Positions 22,870-33,185 of a DNA stretch of 43,156 nucleotides are shown piece by piece. Position 1 is the first letter of the stretch, and every line of letters starts with the position of its first letter. A program made the translations under genes and the position numbers. Origin of the DNA: Helochares maculicollis (lineage: Eukaryota; Arthropoda; Insecta; Coleoptera; Hydrophilidae); assembly GCA_033557835.1 (NCBI GenBank), contig JAWQRO010000320.1:1-43156 (forward strand). The letters are read 5' to 3'. The notes beneath the pieces are model-generated. The model did no database searches. It saw only the letters and a program-made list of their open reading frames with translations, and was not told the DNA's origin.

Positions 22870-24955
22870 AATCTACGTAAGCGCCATTCTGGTCACTTGT
22901 TGCTGCTTTTAGCTGGATTCGGGTTGGCCCCCCACGTGAGTCGGTTCTCCTTGCCTCTACCCTCCATATTTTGGATCTATTGCACATCAATCGTCTAATC
23001 CGAAAGATTTTAATCGGGGTTAACGCCCAGCTTTAGACTCGTGTAGATCACAAACGGATCCTTCGTACCCTCGGGGCGCGGGTGTGCCGGCGGCAGGCCA
23101 ATTGCGATAACGATGGAAATAAATGTTAATTAAAAGAAACAAACTCGGTCGACAATGCAAACGTGAACGTGACGATGATGATGAAGCGCTCGGGACAAAT
23201 TTCGTTGTAGATTTTAAATCGAGCTTTATTCTCGGGCGGTCTCGCGCTATCTCGGCTGCGGTCGCGGGATCGCCTTTATTCCGGACGAACCATCTGCGTG
23301 TCTGCAACACCGACGGCTAGTAGACATAACCCTACCTTCGATCGACTAGTGGTGTTCCTGTCAGTAGCGGTGTGCGCGGTCTTCAACGTAAAGTGCAGGT
23401 GTACAGCTTCTAAATGTTTTTTGGACGTGCATTTCGGCACACCGGAACCCGGATGGCACCCTCTTCAGCTGAGTTTTCCGACTGAAGCGACTTCGGCACC
23501 TGGAAATGTTAAGTGTGTATTTCCAACTGTGCGCTTTTCATCTTCATTTTGTAAATACGGCAGCCTAAAATAAAGCTAAAGCACGTGCTCTTCTCCGAGC
23601 GGTTTTGGTGTTTTCGGTGTTGTTTTGTGACTAAAAGCTCCAGCTTCGGCCGGCTACTCGCCTTTTTTTTGGCGGGCGCTACGTTTTTTCCCTCTTATTT
23701 TAAGCAGGTTTATTTATTTTCATTTCTTACTTTGCTCAACTTCATTTGACGCTGATGTTACAAGTTTTACCAACATTCTTACTAATTGACTATTTTTCTA
23801 GTTTAGTGATTGATGCTTAAAGATTGCTATTTTGCGTTCGACTCGGGCAGTCCATTTCGCCGTCGAAATAGGGATTCAAATTTCACCCGTGCCCTATCTT
23901 TGTCTGCAGTCTTATCACTGTTGTTCAGCAATGCTCGGCATTTGCGAACGTTTGACAATTTAAGCCGTCGCAGCTCTTCGCCCGCTCTTAGGTACTATAT
24001 TGTTATTAGCAAGTGTTTGATTATGGTCGGTCGCTAGTCGGGCACGTTTTGACGTTAAGCGACTATTTATGATTATTTCCCGAACGCACTGTAATTCTAA
24101 TTTTTTTAAACAATTCATTTTTGTCGCTTACTGGTTTTCTGCCGTCACTTGAACGTTTTTCCGTCCGGTTGTTTTATAGTTGTTACACTTAAGATTTTTT
24201 TTAATTAACTCCGCAAGGTCTTTGCTGAGTTAATTAAATCGTGTAATAAACCATTGGAATTTAGACTTCGGCTGCCGCGCCGCGATGTTTTTACAGAGGG
24301 AACATTTCGATATAATGCAATTGGGCGAAATGCTCCACTCGTTTGTTTGGGCTAGGAAAAATTCGATACGTCCTGTTTGTGATGGCTGGAGATATCTTAT
24401 CTCGTCGATGGAATTCTCTGTTTATTTATTGTGTTTGTTTTGCCTGTAAGTTAGGTACGGTGCACTCGTTGGCTCGTGTTACTAAAGAGGTAGCTTAATT
24501 ATATGGGTATCGGCCCACCTCAAATAAATAGGTTGTGGTCTATCGGTCGGTGATTGAATAGAGAGAATTCTTCGTTGGTACCGCGGTTCCGAAGAGGAAA
24601 GTCGGAAGCGACCCGACGGCGACGCTCGGGTACGTGATCGACTTTGGTATTTACTCAAACGGGCTCTATGCACTACTGACCACCTCGGTTAGACGTAATT
24701 CGATCCAACTCTATGTGGGTATCATACTGGTACTAATGATGTCACTTGATACTTGCTACAATTTAAGTTGACAAATCTACTTTTCGTGTTTACTGCAGCA
24801 AATCGCGGCTTCTAAACACGATGTATTTTTTTGAAAAGTTGTTCTTGTTCATATAATCCGGAATAATTGCTTCAACATTGCGCTTGTTGAGCGCGGTACT
24901 AATTGAGCTTTGTACTTGTGAAACCCCAAACTTTACCCGACATCGAGCTTGCTAA
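22870..24955. other. GC- and CpG-richer unique block
   Basis: A sharp compositional change follows the satellite. No transposon motif is visible. Frames such as 23298-23573 and 23810-24037 lack a convincing start or family. One splice-bounded open segment (24297-24445) is discussed under findings. The block is a candidate for regulatory DNA or undetected exons. Confidence 0.4.
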
Positions 24956-24959
24956 ACTA

Positions 24960-25570
24960 GTTCTTGTCAAACAGAGTTCTTACGAAACAAAGTTCTTGTT
25001 AAACAAAATCTTTGCCAAACAAAATCCTTGCCAAAGAAAGTCGTTGCCTAACAAAATGCTTGCCAAACAAAATCCTTGCTAAACAAAATCCTCGTCAAAC
25101 AAAATCCTCGTTAAACAAAATCCTTGTCAAACAAAATCCTTGCCAAACAAAATCCTTGCTAAACAAAATCCTTGCCTAACAAAATCCTTACCAAGCAAAC
25201 TGAATCCCAAACAAAATCCTTGCTAAACAAAATCCTCGTCAAACAAAATCCTCGTCAAACAAAAACCTCGCCAAACAAAATCCTCGTCAAACAAAATCAT
25301 CGTCAAACAAAATCCTCGTCAAACAAAATTCTCGTCAAACAAAATCCTCGTCAAACAAAATCCTTGCTAAACAAAATTCTCGTAAAACAAAATCCTCCTA
25401 AAACAAAATCCTCGCAAAACAAAATCCTCGTAAAACAAAATTATAGTAAAATAAAACCCTCCTAAAACAAAGTCCTTCCCAAGCAAAAGCCTTGATAAAC
25501 GAAATACTTGTTAAACAAGTGCCTTACTAAGCAAAAGTCTTGCCAAACAAAATTTTCGTTGCACAAAATT
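24960..25570. repeat. 16-bp minisatellite (AAACAAAATCCTCGTC)
   Basis: About 38 units, with TTGCC, TTGCT, TCGTC and related variants of the last five bases. Conservation is best at 25050-25440 and falls off at both ends. The 97-codon frame at 25172-25465 only mirrors the repeat. A diverged array of the same period and core resumes at 28030. Confidence 0.93.
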
Positions 25571-25574
25571 GTCA

Positions 25575-27965
25575 GAATAAGAGTGTTGCCACTCACAGCA
25601 AGTACTACTGTACTAATCACAACCCCAAATTTATTTCACCCCCTTTAAAATAATCGCCTCCGAATGTAACACACTTTAACTAACGTTTTTCTAGTATTTT
25701 AAACTGTTGTATAGATTGATTTCCGAAATACTCTTCGTATTCGACGTGGTTTGTATTGCTCCGATCGCGTTAAAACGTTATCCTCGAAGCGGTTTTTTGA
25801 GTCCCGCGTTGAGCTAAGACTCACAAGGAGCCAAATCTGGTGAATAGGGCGGGCGGTGATTGACCGATGAGTCGAATTTGTAGCGCTATACTTTCGAATA
25901 ACTAAAACAGTTTGAGAAGGTGCATTATCGTGATGCTAAAACCAAGAGTTTACCTCTCATAATATCGACCGCTCCTGGCGAATAGCTACACGCAATGACT
26001 TGTTTTGATTTTGGACTTGCGTTTAGTCTTGGCTGACCTATGGCGCGATGTTCATTTGATTGGCCGGCAATTTCCGCGTCGTTAGCCTAGATCTATGTCG
26101 TAATACTTTGTTTAATGATAATTTGGTAGTCAGGAATCATCAGACATAAACACGACTATCTTCTTCGACAAAATGAGTATTTGTTTAACCGGAATGGTAT
26201 GAGTCGAATTTGTAATAAAATGGTCTCGATTAACCAATTCTGTATCAGAATGTGCATTATCATTATGCAGAGACAGGGAAAGGGAGTTTTTAACCATAAT
26301 TCTGACAGCTTCTGGCGAGTAGGATCCGTAACGCCCTTGACACAAAGCCGCACACTTTCTCAGTTTTTCATTTTAGAAGCTTTAGTTGACGGTTCACCTT
26401 CTGATGTAAGAAGTATAATTAGACTTTCTTCTTCTACGATTTTTATTAATGCTGTAGCTGCTACAGTTCTTCCACTCTCGATGCTTATGTTCCTAATCTC
26501 TTTGGACATTATTGTACTCTAAATTTTAATACATTATTTTAATCTAAACGATGTCTCCAGAACGATTTTTGTAGCTTAGACAAAATCCAAAAGACACAAG
26601 GAGCTAAATGTGCATTGTCATGATGCCGAAATCAAAACTTTTGAAAGTCGACGGTTTGAAAACTTTTGACGTCACTTTGATTTTAGAATTCGTTTGAGCT
26701 TGGACTTCCTTTGATTTTAGATTTCCTTTAGATCTTAGACTTCCTTCGATCTTAGACTTCCTTCGATCTTAGACTTCCTTTGATTTTGAACTTGCTTTGA
26801 TTTTGGATTTCCTTTTGATCTTAGACTTCCTTTGATTTTGAACTTGCTTTGATTTTGGACTTCCTTTGATTTTGGATTTCCTTTTGATCTTAGACTTCCT
26901 TTGATTTTGGACTTGCTTTGATTTTGGACTTCCTTTGATTTTGGACTTGCTTTGATTTTGGACTTCTTTTGATTTTGGACTTCCTTTGATTTTAGACTTC
27001 CTTTGATTTTGGACTTTCTTTTGTTCTTAGACTTCCTTTGATATTAGACTTCCTTTGATATTAGACTTCCTTTGACTTTGAACTTGCTTTGATTTTAGAC
27101 TTCCTTTGGTTTTGGATTTCCTTTGATTTTGGACTTCCTTTGATTTTGAACTTCCTTTGATTTTTGACTTCGTTTGAGTGTGGACTACCTTTGATTTTGG
27201 ACTTCCTTTTGATCTTAGACTTCCTTTGATCTTAGACTTCCTTTGATTTTTGACTTCCTTTGATTTTGGACTTCCTTTGATTTTTGACTTCCTTTGATTT
27301 TGGACTTCCTTTGATCTTAGAATTCCTTTGATTTAGGACTTCCTTTGATGTTGGACTTCCTTTGATTTTGAACTTCCTTTGATTTTGAACTCCCTTTGAT
27401 TTTAAACTTCCTTTGATTTTGGATTTCCTTTGATTTTAGACTTTGTTTGGGTTTCGACTTTCTTTGATTTTTTACTTCCTTTTGATCTTAGACTTCCTTT
27501 GATTTGAGACTTCCTTTGATTTTTGACTTCCTTTGGACTTTCGGTCAGGATGCACCATTTGGCACTATTGTCACTTGATTGGTTAGCGTTTTCCAAGTGG
27601 TATGCATAGCTCCATATCAAAGTAATGTATCTAATGAGATTTTGGTAGTCAGAAGTTATTCTGTGAACTAACATTAGCACGATGCTTTATGTCGAAAAAA
27701 CCGACTCATATTTGTTATCGAACCAACCGAGATACGACTTGTCTAAAGCCCAACTGGTTTTTCAAAATCTACCCAAAAGATATTGCAAAGTATTGAAAAG
27801 ATCTTTTATTGTCAATCAATTGTTTAGCATCAATTTCTGGACTTTCTTGACGTACAGTCCATCAGTAAACGTCCACGGCCGGCCAGGTTCATCATATTCA
27901 ACGCGTTTGCAATGTAAAATGTTCTTGTTTAAGTAATTGTTTTACTTGCACATCTTGGCGAACAT
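25575..27965 (-). mobile_element. Antisense mariner relic carrying an internal minisatellite
   Basis: It interrupts the 16-bp array. From the C-terminal (left) end on the minus strand there is a GGDYF-like ending near 25640-25660, KPLRG/RFNAI near 25770-25800, PPYSPDLAP at 25827-25850 and an HDNA-equivalent near 25921-25937. A second, partial copy of the catalytic region follows, with SELWLK and HNDNAHSDT near 26250-26320. Next is an uncharacterised ~290-bp part, the 17-bp minisatellite, and an SSDNSAKW-type linker at 27540-27600. HTH-like sequence extends to about 27900. No inverted repeats were identified, so the borders are set by the flanking arrays. Confidence 0.6.
26645..27540. repeat. 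17-bp minisatellite (GATTTTGGACTTCCTTT)
   Basis: About 50 units in direct orientation, with common variants GATCTTAGACTTCCTTT and GATTTTGAACTTGCTTT and occasional single-base length changes. On the minus strand it reads as repeated KSKIKGSPKSKEVQN-like peptide. At its right edge it passes directly into the SSEW-like linker of the antisense mariner (ending ESPKEVKNQRKS). It therefore sits where mariner transposases have the basic PKPKKxRQSKSKxK segment. Confidence 0.93.
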
Positions 27966-28029
27966 GGTACTATCTAAGCTTACTACTGACGAGACAAGAA
28001 ACTTTCTAGGCATGATGTTTGCTTAACTA

Positions 28030-28220
28030 GTGTTCATTAAATAAAATTCCTGCTAAACAAAATTCTTGCTACAAGAAATTGTTGTTGTACAAAATTATTG
28101 CTACACAAAATTGTTGTTGCACAAAATTCTTGCTGCACAAAATTCTTGTTGCACAACATTCTTGTTACACAAAATGCTTGTTAAAAAACTCCTTGTTAAC
28201 AAACTGCTTGGTAAAATTCT
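28030..28220. repeat. Diverged 16-bp minisatellite, right part of split array
   Basis: Units such as CAAAATTCTTGCTGCA and CAAAATTGTTGTTGCA repeat with a 16-bp period. They share the ACAAAATNCTTG core with 24960-25570 and have the same orientation. Together the two blocks bracket the mariner relic. Confidence 0.8.
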
Positions 28221-28246
28221 CGTTATAGAATCTAGTTGTCTAAAAT

Positions 28247-28780
28247 ATGTTTATTAAACAAAAACCTCAAGAAACGAAATACTTCATAAAAAAACGCTAT
28301 TTACTCGGAGTCAATACTCAATATGGCGCATCTGTTAACTTGGTTCGTTCGGGTAACTTGAAAAGCCCTTTAAAACTTCAAACTTTTTCACAAAACTCAT
28401 CACCAAATGTGAAGAAAAGTTTCTGTCTTAAAAATCCGAGTAAATCTGTGAAGATTCCCGAAAAATCCGTTGGTTGTGCAATTGTAAATTCGAACTTGTC
28501 TACATCTTCAAGTGGAGGCGAAGAATAGCTTGTCGAGTTCGACGGTCGTAAAACCCGCCGAACCCTTCGGCCACAACAAGTCCGCCGACGATCGGAACCG
28601 CGTAGAATCGTTTGCATAACAGCTCGCTCAGACCGAACCAACCCTTCTTTGTGCGTTCTAAATTATGCATTTATTATTTATGATTGGTCACAAGACCCCA
28701 GACGCAAAGGAGATTTTGAAGCGAGATTTGACTTAATACTGGTTTTAATCGTGAATGGTCTCTTTATAACCACGTATTAA
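28247..28780 (+). CDS. Unassigned ORF with one in-frame TAG (93 + 83 codons)
   Basis: ATG at 28247 opens 93 codons ending at TAG 28526-28528. The same frame then stays open for 83 more codons to TAA 28778-28780. The first ~15 residues come from the degenerate array. The middle is Ser/Lys-rich (NPSKSVKIPEKSVG, STSSSGGEE). The part after the TAG is Arg-rich (GRKTRRTLRPQQVRRRSEPR). No family is recognised. One stop in about 177 codons is unusual here. It could be a host exon, a pseudogene, a stop-readthrough frame or chance in a GC-richer patch. Bases 28781-29020 hold nothing recognisable. Confidence 0.25.
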
Positions 28781-29019
28781 GTAACGGGAGGTCGCGGCTG
28801 CCTCGATCAAAATACATCATCTGTAAAGATCGCACGTCTTCTTACGATTCCGAGCACCCACTGCGGATTATCCTGTCGGTTTTTCTACAAAATATTATTT
28901 TATTGTATTTAACTTTTATGATATTTTTGTATGCCTTGTGACTGAAAAATGAATAATACGTGTAAAAATTAGGGAAAAATAATTCTACACATAGTGCCAG
29001 GTTTATACAGCATTTAGAA

Positions 29020-30520
29020 AATTTAACAACAGATCGAGTGCATGATAACGCTAGACCACACGCTGCCCAAACTGTTTTTGCTAGACTACAAAAATTGTGG
29101 TTGGAATTCCGTGATCATCCCCCATGCTCACCAGACTTAGCCCCTGTCGACTAACACATCTTCCGCAATTCGAGCTGATTTTCAATAGAAATAAATTTAA
29201 ATCCGACAATGCCATAAAACTGGCTTTCCAGGAATTATTGGCTTCGTCTGTCAGGGTTTAATACCACAGGCTTAAATTACCTGACGCTTAAATGCCAAAC
29301 TGTGTAGACAAAATGTGTTCTTACTTTATTGCCTAAAATAGCTCCATATATTTCTAACTTTACGGCCAACACTACTTTTTACCTCAAACTTCTCACTTGG
29401 CGAACTGATAACACTAGCAAACGTATTAATATTTGAAAACAACTTTCATTTCTCTACATACAAAATTGCTTCACAAACAAATGTTTGTGAACTATTGTGT
29501 TGCTTGTTATTTCCAACTACTTGGGTGGTTTGCTCCTTTTGATCCGATACACCGTGTGCAGCCGTGCTAATAAACATACCCGGGGGCTGTATATTGACAA
29601 TTCGTCCTACAAAGAATACCAAATAATACTGTGCTCAAAAACTAATAAAATACAAGCGGCCAATTTTTATTACAAATTTATCTCATTTAAAGTAATCCTT
29701 TGCAAATACCTTTGTCGGCGGTTTTTTCCAGCCTTTGAAACTGTTGTTGAAGTCGATTTTCAGACTGGCTTGCAAAACTTTCTTCGATTCGGCTTTTCTT
29801 TAGTCTTGTCAAAACGATATTCTCGGATATGATTCGGGAAGAGTCTGAAGTCACAAGGAGGTAAGACTGGTGAATAGAACGGTTGCGGAGGTATGAGACA
29901 AATTTGCGACAAAATAGCCTTGATTAATTAATTGAGTGTCAGAAAATGCATTATCGTGATGCGTAAAAAGAGAAACAAAGCGTCATAATTTTTCAGATTT
30001 ATTTGTTAGATGTTTTAATTGACGGTTCGTTTTTGATATAAGAAGCATATTAGACGCTCTTCTTCTGCGATTTTATTAGTGTCTTCATACTTAGCTTCGA
30101 CCGTTCTTCCACTATCGGTGCTTTTGTTTCTAGTTCTATTTCATCAAGATTTTACCGATTCGTTTCTCTAAAGCTTACTCACTTCCTTAGCGCCTCTATC
30201 TATCTTTAGACACTTCAAAATCTATTGGTGTCTCTGGATAGATTTTTATTCAAAATTGTAATGCTGTTACATTACTTCATTTTAGCTCTGGAAATACACC
30301 AGATTATAGCAAGAAATTTGCGATGAAGCCATGATTTAGATTATCATGGTTTCAAGTAAGAGTAGGTGTGTTTGGTCTACTACTAAATCATACATCTTTT
30401 GACAATGTAATTGAACTTAAACCTCATACATCTGCTTTGTCAGGAGTGTCAATTATTAGATGAAGTAAAATGTTCTGAGCGTTTCTCTCTTTATTTTGAC
30501 GAGGATTCACAAAGTTAGAA
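29020..30520. repeat. Segmental duplicate, copy 2 (sister at 10920-12270)
   Basis: Collinear with copy 1 and carrying the same landmark words. It retains about 190 bp (roughly 29275-29465) missing from copy 1. On the right it runs into a second partial copy of its own antisense mariner segment (30530 onward). Confidence 0.8.
29035..29290 (+). pseudogene. Mariner transposase catalytic fragment with D34D
   Basis: One frame reads HDNARPHAAQTVFARLQKL, then WLEFRDHPPCSPDLAPVD, then a stop. The Asp codons are at 29044-29046 and 29149-29151, exactly 34 residues apart. The C-terminal part is recognisable in other frames (KLAFQELLASS, YHRLK). The N-terminal half is absent. This is the better-preserved sister of 10955-11165. 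Confidence 0.8.
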
Positions 30521-30720
30521 TGTTGGGATTCGGAGCTAAATCTGGTGAATAGAGCGGTTGCAGAGGTATGAGACAAATTTGTGGCAAAAGAGTCTTGAAT
30601 AACCAATTGAGTGGCACTATCGTGATGCCGAAAGACAGAAAAGAACGGACTTTCCGCGCATAAATCCGATCGTTTCTGACAAGTAGGGACCGTAAGGCTC
30701 TTGAAACAAAGTCTAACACT
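29830..30720 (-). pseudogene. Antisense mariner catalytic segments, tandemly duplicated
   Basis: Two copies of the same segment lie about 675 bp apart. Each has the complement of PLYSPDLAP (near 29865 and 30545) and a GACAAATTTGYGGCAAAA stretch. Each also has an ATTATCGTGATGC or CTATCGTGATGCC motif, the H-D-N-A region (near 29955 and 30620). The right copy extends into RALRSLLVRNDRIYARK, resembling the LR..I...RPELW segment. Both are frameshifted. Confidence 0.65.
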
Positions 30721-31084
30721 TTTTCAGTTTTATATATTAAAAGCTTTAGTTTGTTTTTGATATAAGAAGCATACGTAGACGCTCTTTGTCTTCGATTTTT
30801 ATTGGTGCTGTCTCAAGTAGCTTCTACAATTGTTCCGCCCTAGATTCTTATGTTTCCAGTCCCAATTCGTCAAAGTTTTACCGAATCGTTTCTCTAAGTA
30901 CTTCTCACTTCTTTAGCACCTGTATAAGTTAAGTTCTTATACACTTCATAATCTCGTGGATCTCTTCGGACAGAATTCTCCTCAAAATTGGAGTACTATT
31001 TCATTATTCCATCTGAACGAACAGTTTATTCGCTTAGGAAAAATCCAGAATTCACACGGCTAAATAGTTTCGAATAACCAATCC

Positions 31085-32820
31085 AGAAACGTCACTTTAA
31101 TTTTGGACATGCTTTGATTTTGAACTTGTGTTGATTTTGAACTTGCGCTGATTTTGGACTTTCGTTGATTTTGAAATTGCGTTGATTTTGGACTTGCGTT
31201 GATATTGGACTTGAGTTGATTTTGGACTTGCGTTGATTTTAGACTTGCGCTGATTTTGGACTTTCTTTAAATTTTTACATTTGGCCGTGATTGGTCAGTG
31301 GTATCAGAGTCATATGCGTAGATCTTGTACACTTCAAAATCTCATCGGACAAAAATTGGATTACTATTGCATAACTCCATCTGAACGAGCGGTTTACTCG
31401 CTTAACGAAAATCTAGAATTCACACGGCTAAATAGTTTCGAATAACCAATCGAGAAACTTACTAACATCATGTCAATTTTGGACTTGCGTTGATTATAGA
31501 CTTATGATTTTGGACTTGGGTTGATTTTGGACTTGCGCTGATTTTGGACTTCCGTTGATTTTGAACTTGAGTTGATTTTGGACTTTCTTTGATTTTTGAC
31601 ATTCGGTCTTGATTGGTCATTGGTATCAGAGTCATATGCGTAGATATTATACACTTCAAAATCTCATCGGACAAAACTTTCCTCAAAATTGGATTACTAT
31701 TGAACAACTCCATATGAACGAGCGGTTTACTCGCTTAACGAAAATCCAGAATTCACACGGCTTAATAGTTTCCAATTACCAATCCAGAAACTTACTAACA
31801 TCACTTAAATTTTGAACTTGCTTTGATTTTGGACTTGTGTTGACATTGGACTTTCGTTGATTTTGAACTTGCGTTGATTTTGGACTTGCGTTGATATTAG
31901 ACTTGAGTTGATTTTGGACTTGCGCTGATTTTGAACTTGCGTTGATTTTGGACTTGCGTTGATTTTGAACTTGCGCTGATTTTGGACTTTCTTTGATTTT
32001 TAACATTCTGTCTTGATTGGTCATTGCTATCAGAGTCATATGCGTAGATCTTATACACTTCAAAATCTCATCGGACAAAACTTTCCTCAAAATTGGATTA
32101 CTATTGCACAACTCCATCTGAACGAGCGGTTTACTCGCTTAACGAAAATCCAGAATTCACACGGCTAAATAGTTTCGAATAACCAATCCAGACTCTTACT
32201 AACATCACTTTCATTTTGGACTTGCTTTGATTTTGGACTTGTGTTGATTTTGGACTTGCGCTGAGTTTGGACTTTCGTTGATTTTAAACTTGCGTTAATT
32301 TTGGACTTGCGTTGCTATTGGACTTGAGTTGATTTTAGACTTGTGATGATTTTGGACTTGCGTTGATTTCGGACTTGCGTTGATTTTGCACTTGCGTTGA
32401 TTTTGGACTTGCGCTGATTTTGGACTTTCTTTGATTTTTGACATTCGGTCTTGATTGGTCAGTGGTATCAGAGTCATATGCGTAGATCTTATACACATCA
32501 AAATCTCATCGGACAGAACTTTCCTCAAAAGTGGATTACTATCGCATAACTCCATCTGAACGAGCGGTTTACTCGCTTAACGAAAATCCAGAATTCACAC
32601 GGCTAAATAGCTTGGAATAACCAATCCATAAACTTACTAACATCACTTTAATTTTGGACTTGCTTTGATTTTGGACTTGTGTTGATATTGGACTTGTGTT
32701 GATATTGGACTTGTGTTGATATTGGACTTGAGTTGATTTTGGACTTGCGCTGATTTTGGACTTGCGCTGATTTTGGACTTGCGTTGATTTTGGACTGCGT
32801 TGATTGTGGACTTTCTTTCA
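31085..32820. repeat. Higher-order array: 17-bp minisatellite blocks plus ~200-bp spacers
   Basis: Blocks of GATTTTGGACTTGCGTT units alternate with a conserved spacer. The spacer contains GATTGGTCATTGGTATCAGA, CATATGCGTAGATCTTA, CTCATCGGACAAAACTTTCC and CAGAATTCACACGGCTAAAT. The landmark CACACGG is at 31053, 31421, 31754, 32158 and 32596. Spacing is 368, 333, 404 and 438 bp, with differences close to two or four 17-18-bp units. On the minus strand the spacer reads as a decayed NPILRKVLSDEI segment (mariner first-Asp region) leading into KIKESPKSAQVQNQRKSKIN. Confidence 0.9.
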
Positions 32821-32824
32821 TTTT

Positions 32825-33185
32825 TGACATACATGGTAATAATGTGATTAATGACATAGCCCTAAGTCATTCTGTCAGTAGAAATTTAACACGACACTTT
32901 TTTTCCGAAAAATTTGATTAAAATCTTGTAACTGAACCAAACGATCTGCGATTCGTCTGCGGCCCAAATGTTCATCCAAACGATATTGGTGTACTGTCAG
33001 CAAGATATCTAATTGTTAATAGACGATTTTTTTGCACAAAATCTATGGCTTCCTTGACATGGGTTTCATTAGTAGACATAGAGGGATGACCAGGATGCTG
33101 TTTATCTTCAACGCATTCTCTGCCATCTCTGAACAACTTATAGCAATCAAAAACACTCGCTCTAGATAGTCTTTATCATCAACAA
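32825..33185 (-). pseudogene. Antisense mariner N-terminal (HTH) remnant
   Basis: It continues the mariner beyond the array, with the same order of words as 1210-1440 and 27640-27960. There is a CCAAACGATATTG stretch, an AGATATCTAATTGTTAATAGACGAT stretch matching the LTIRDL region, and CTTCCTTGACATGG. Badly decayed. Assignment rests on the parallel with the other two copies. Confidence 0.5.

Noticed and set aside
23298..23573. 91-codon frame with a hydrophobic N-terminal part
   Set aside because: No ATG at its start, no splice evidence and no known family. Its composition alone explains its length.
25172..25465. 97-codon frame of repeated Lys/Gln/Asn peptide
   Set aside because: It only mirrors the 16-bp minisatellite, whose period keeps several frames open.
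24960..25570. Short regular repeats resembling a CRISPR array
   Set aside because: Units are contiguous 16-mers with no variable spacers. This is a minisatellite in eukaryotic DNA.
31468..32834. Several minus-strand frames of 63-113 codons over the 17-bp array
   Set aside because: They recur with the higher-order repeat and break at unit boundaries. They are decayed transposase linker sequence, not genes.
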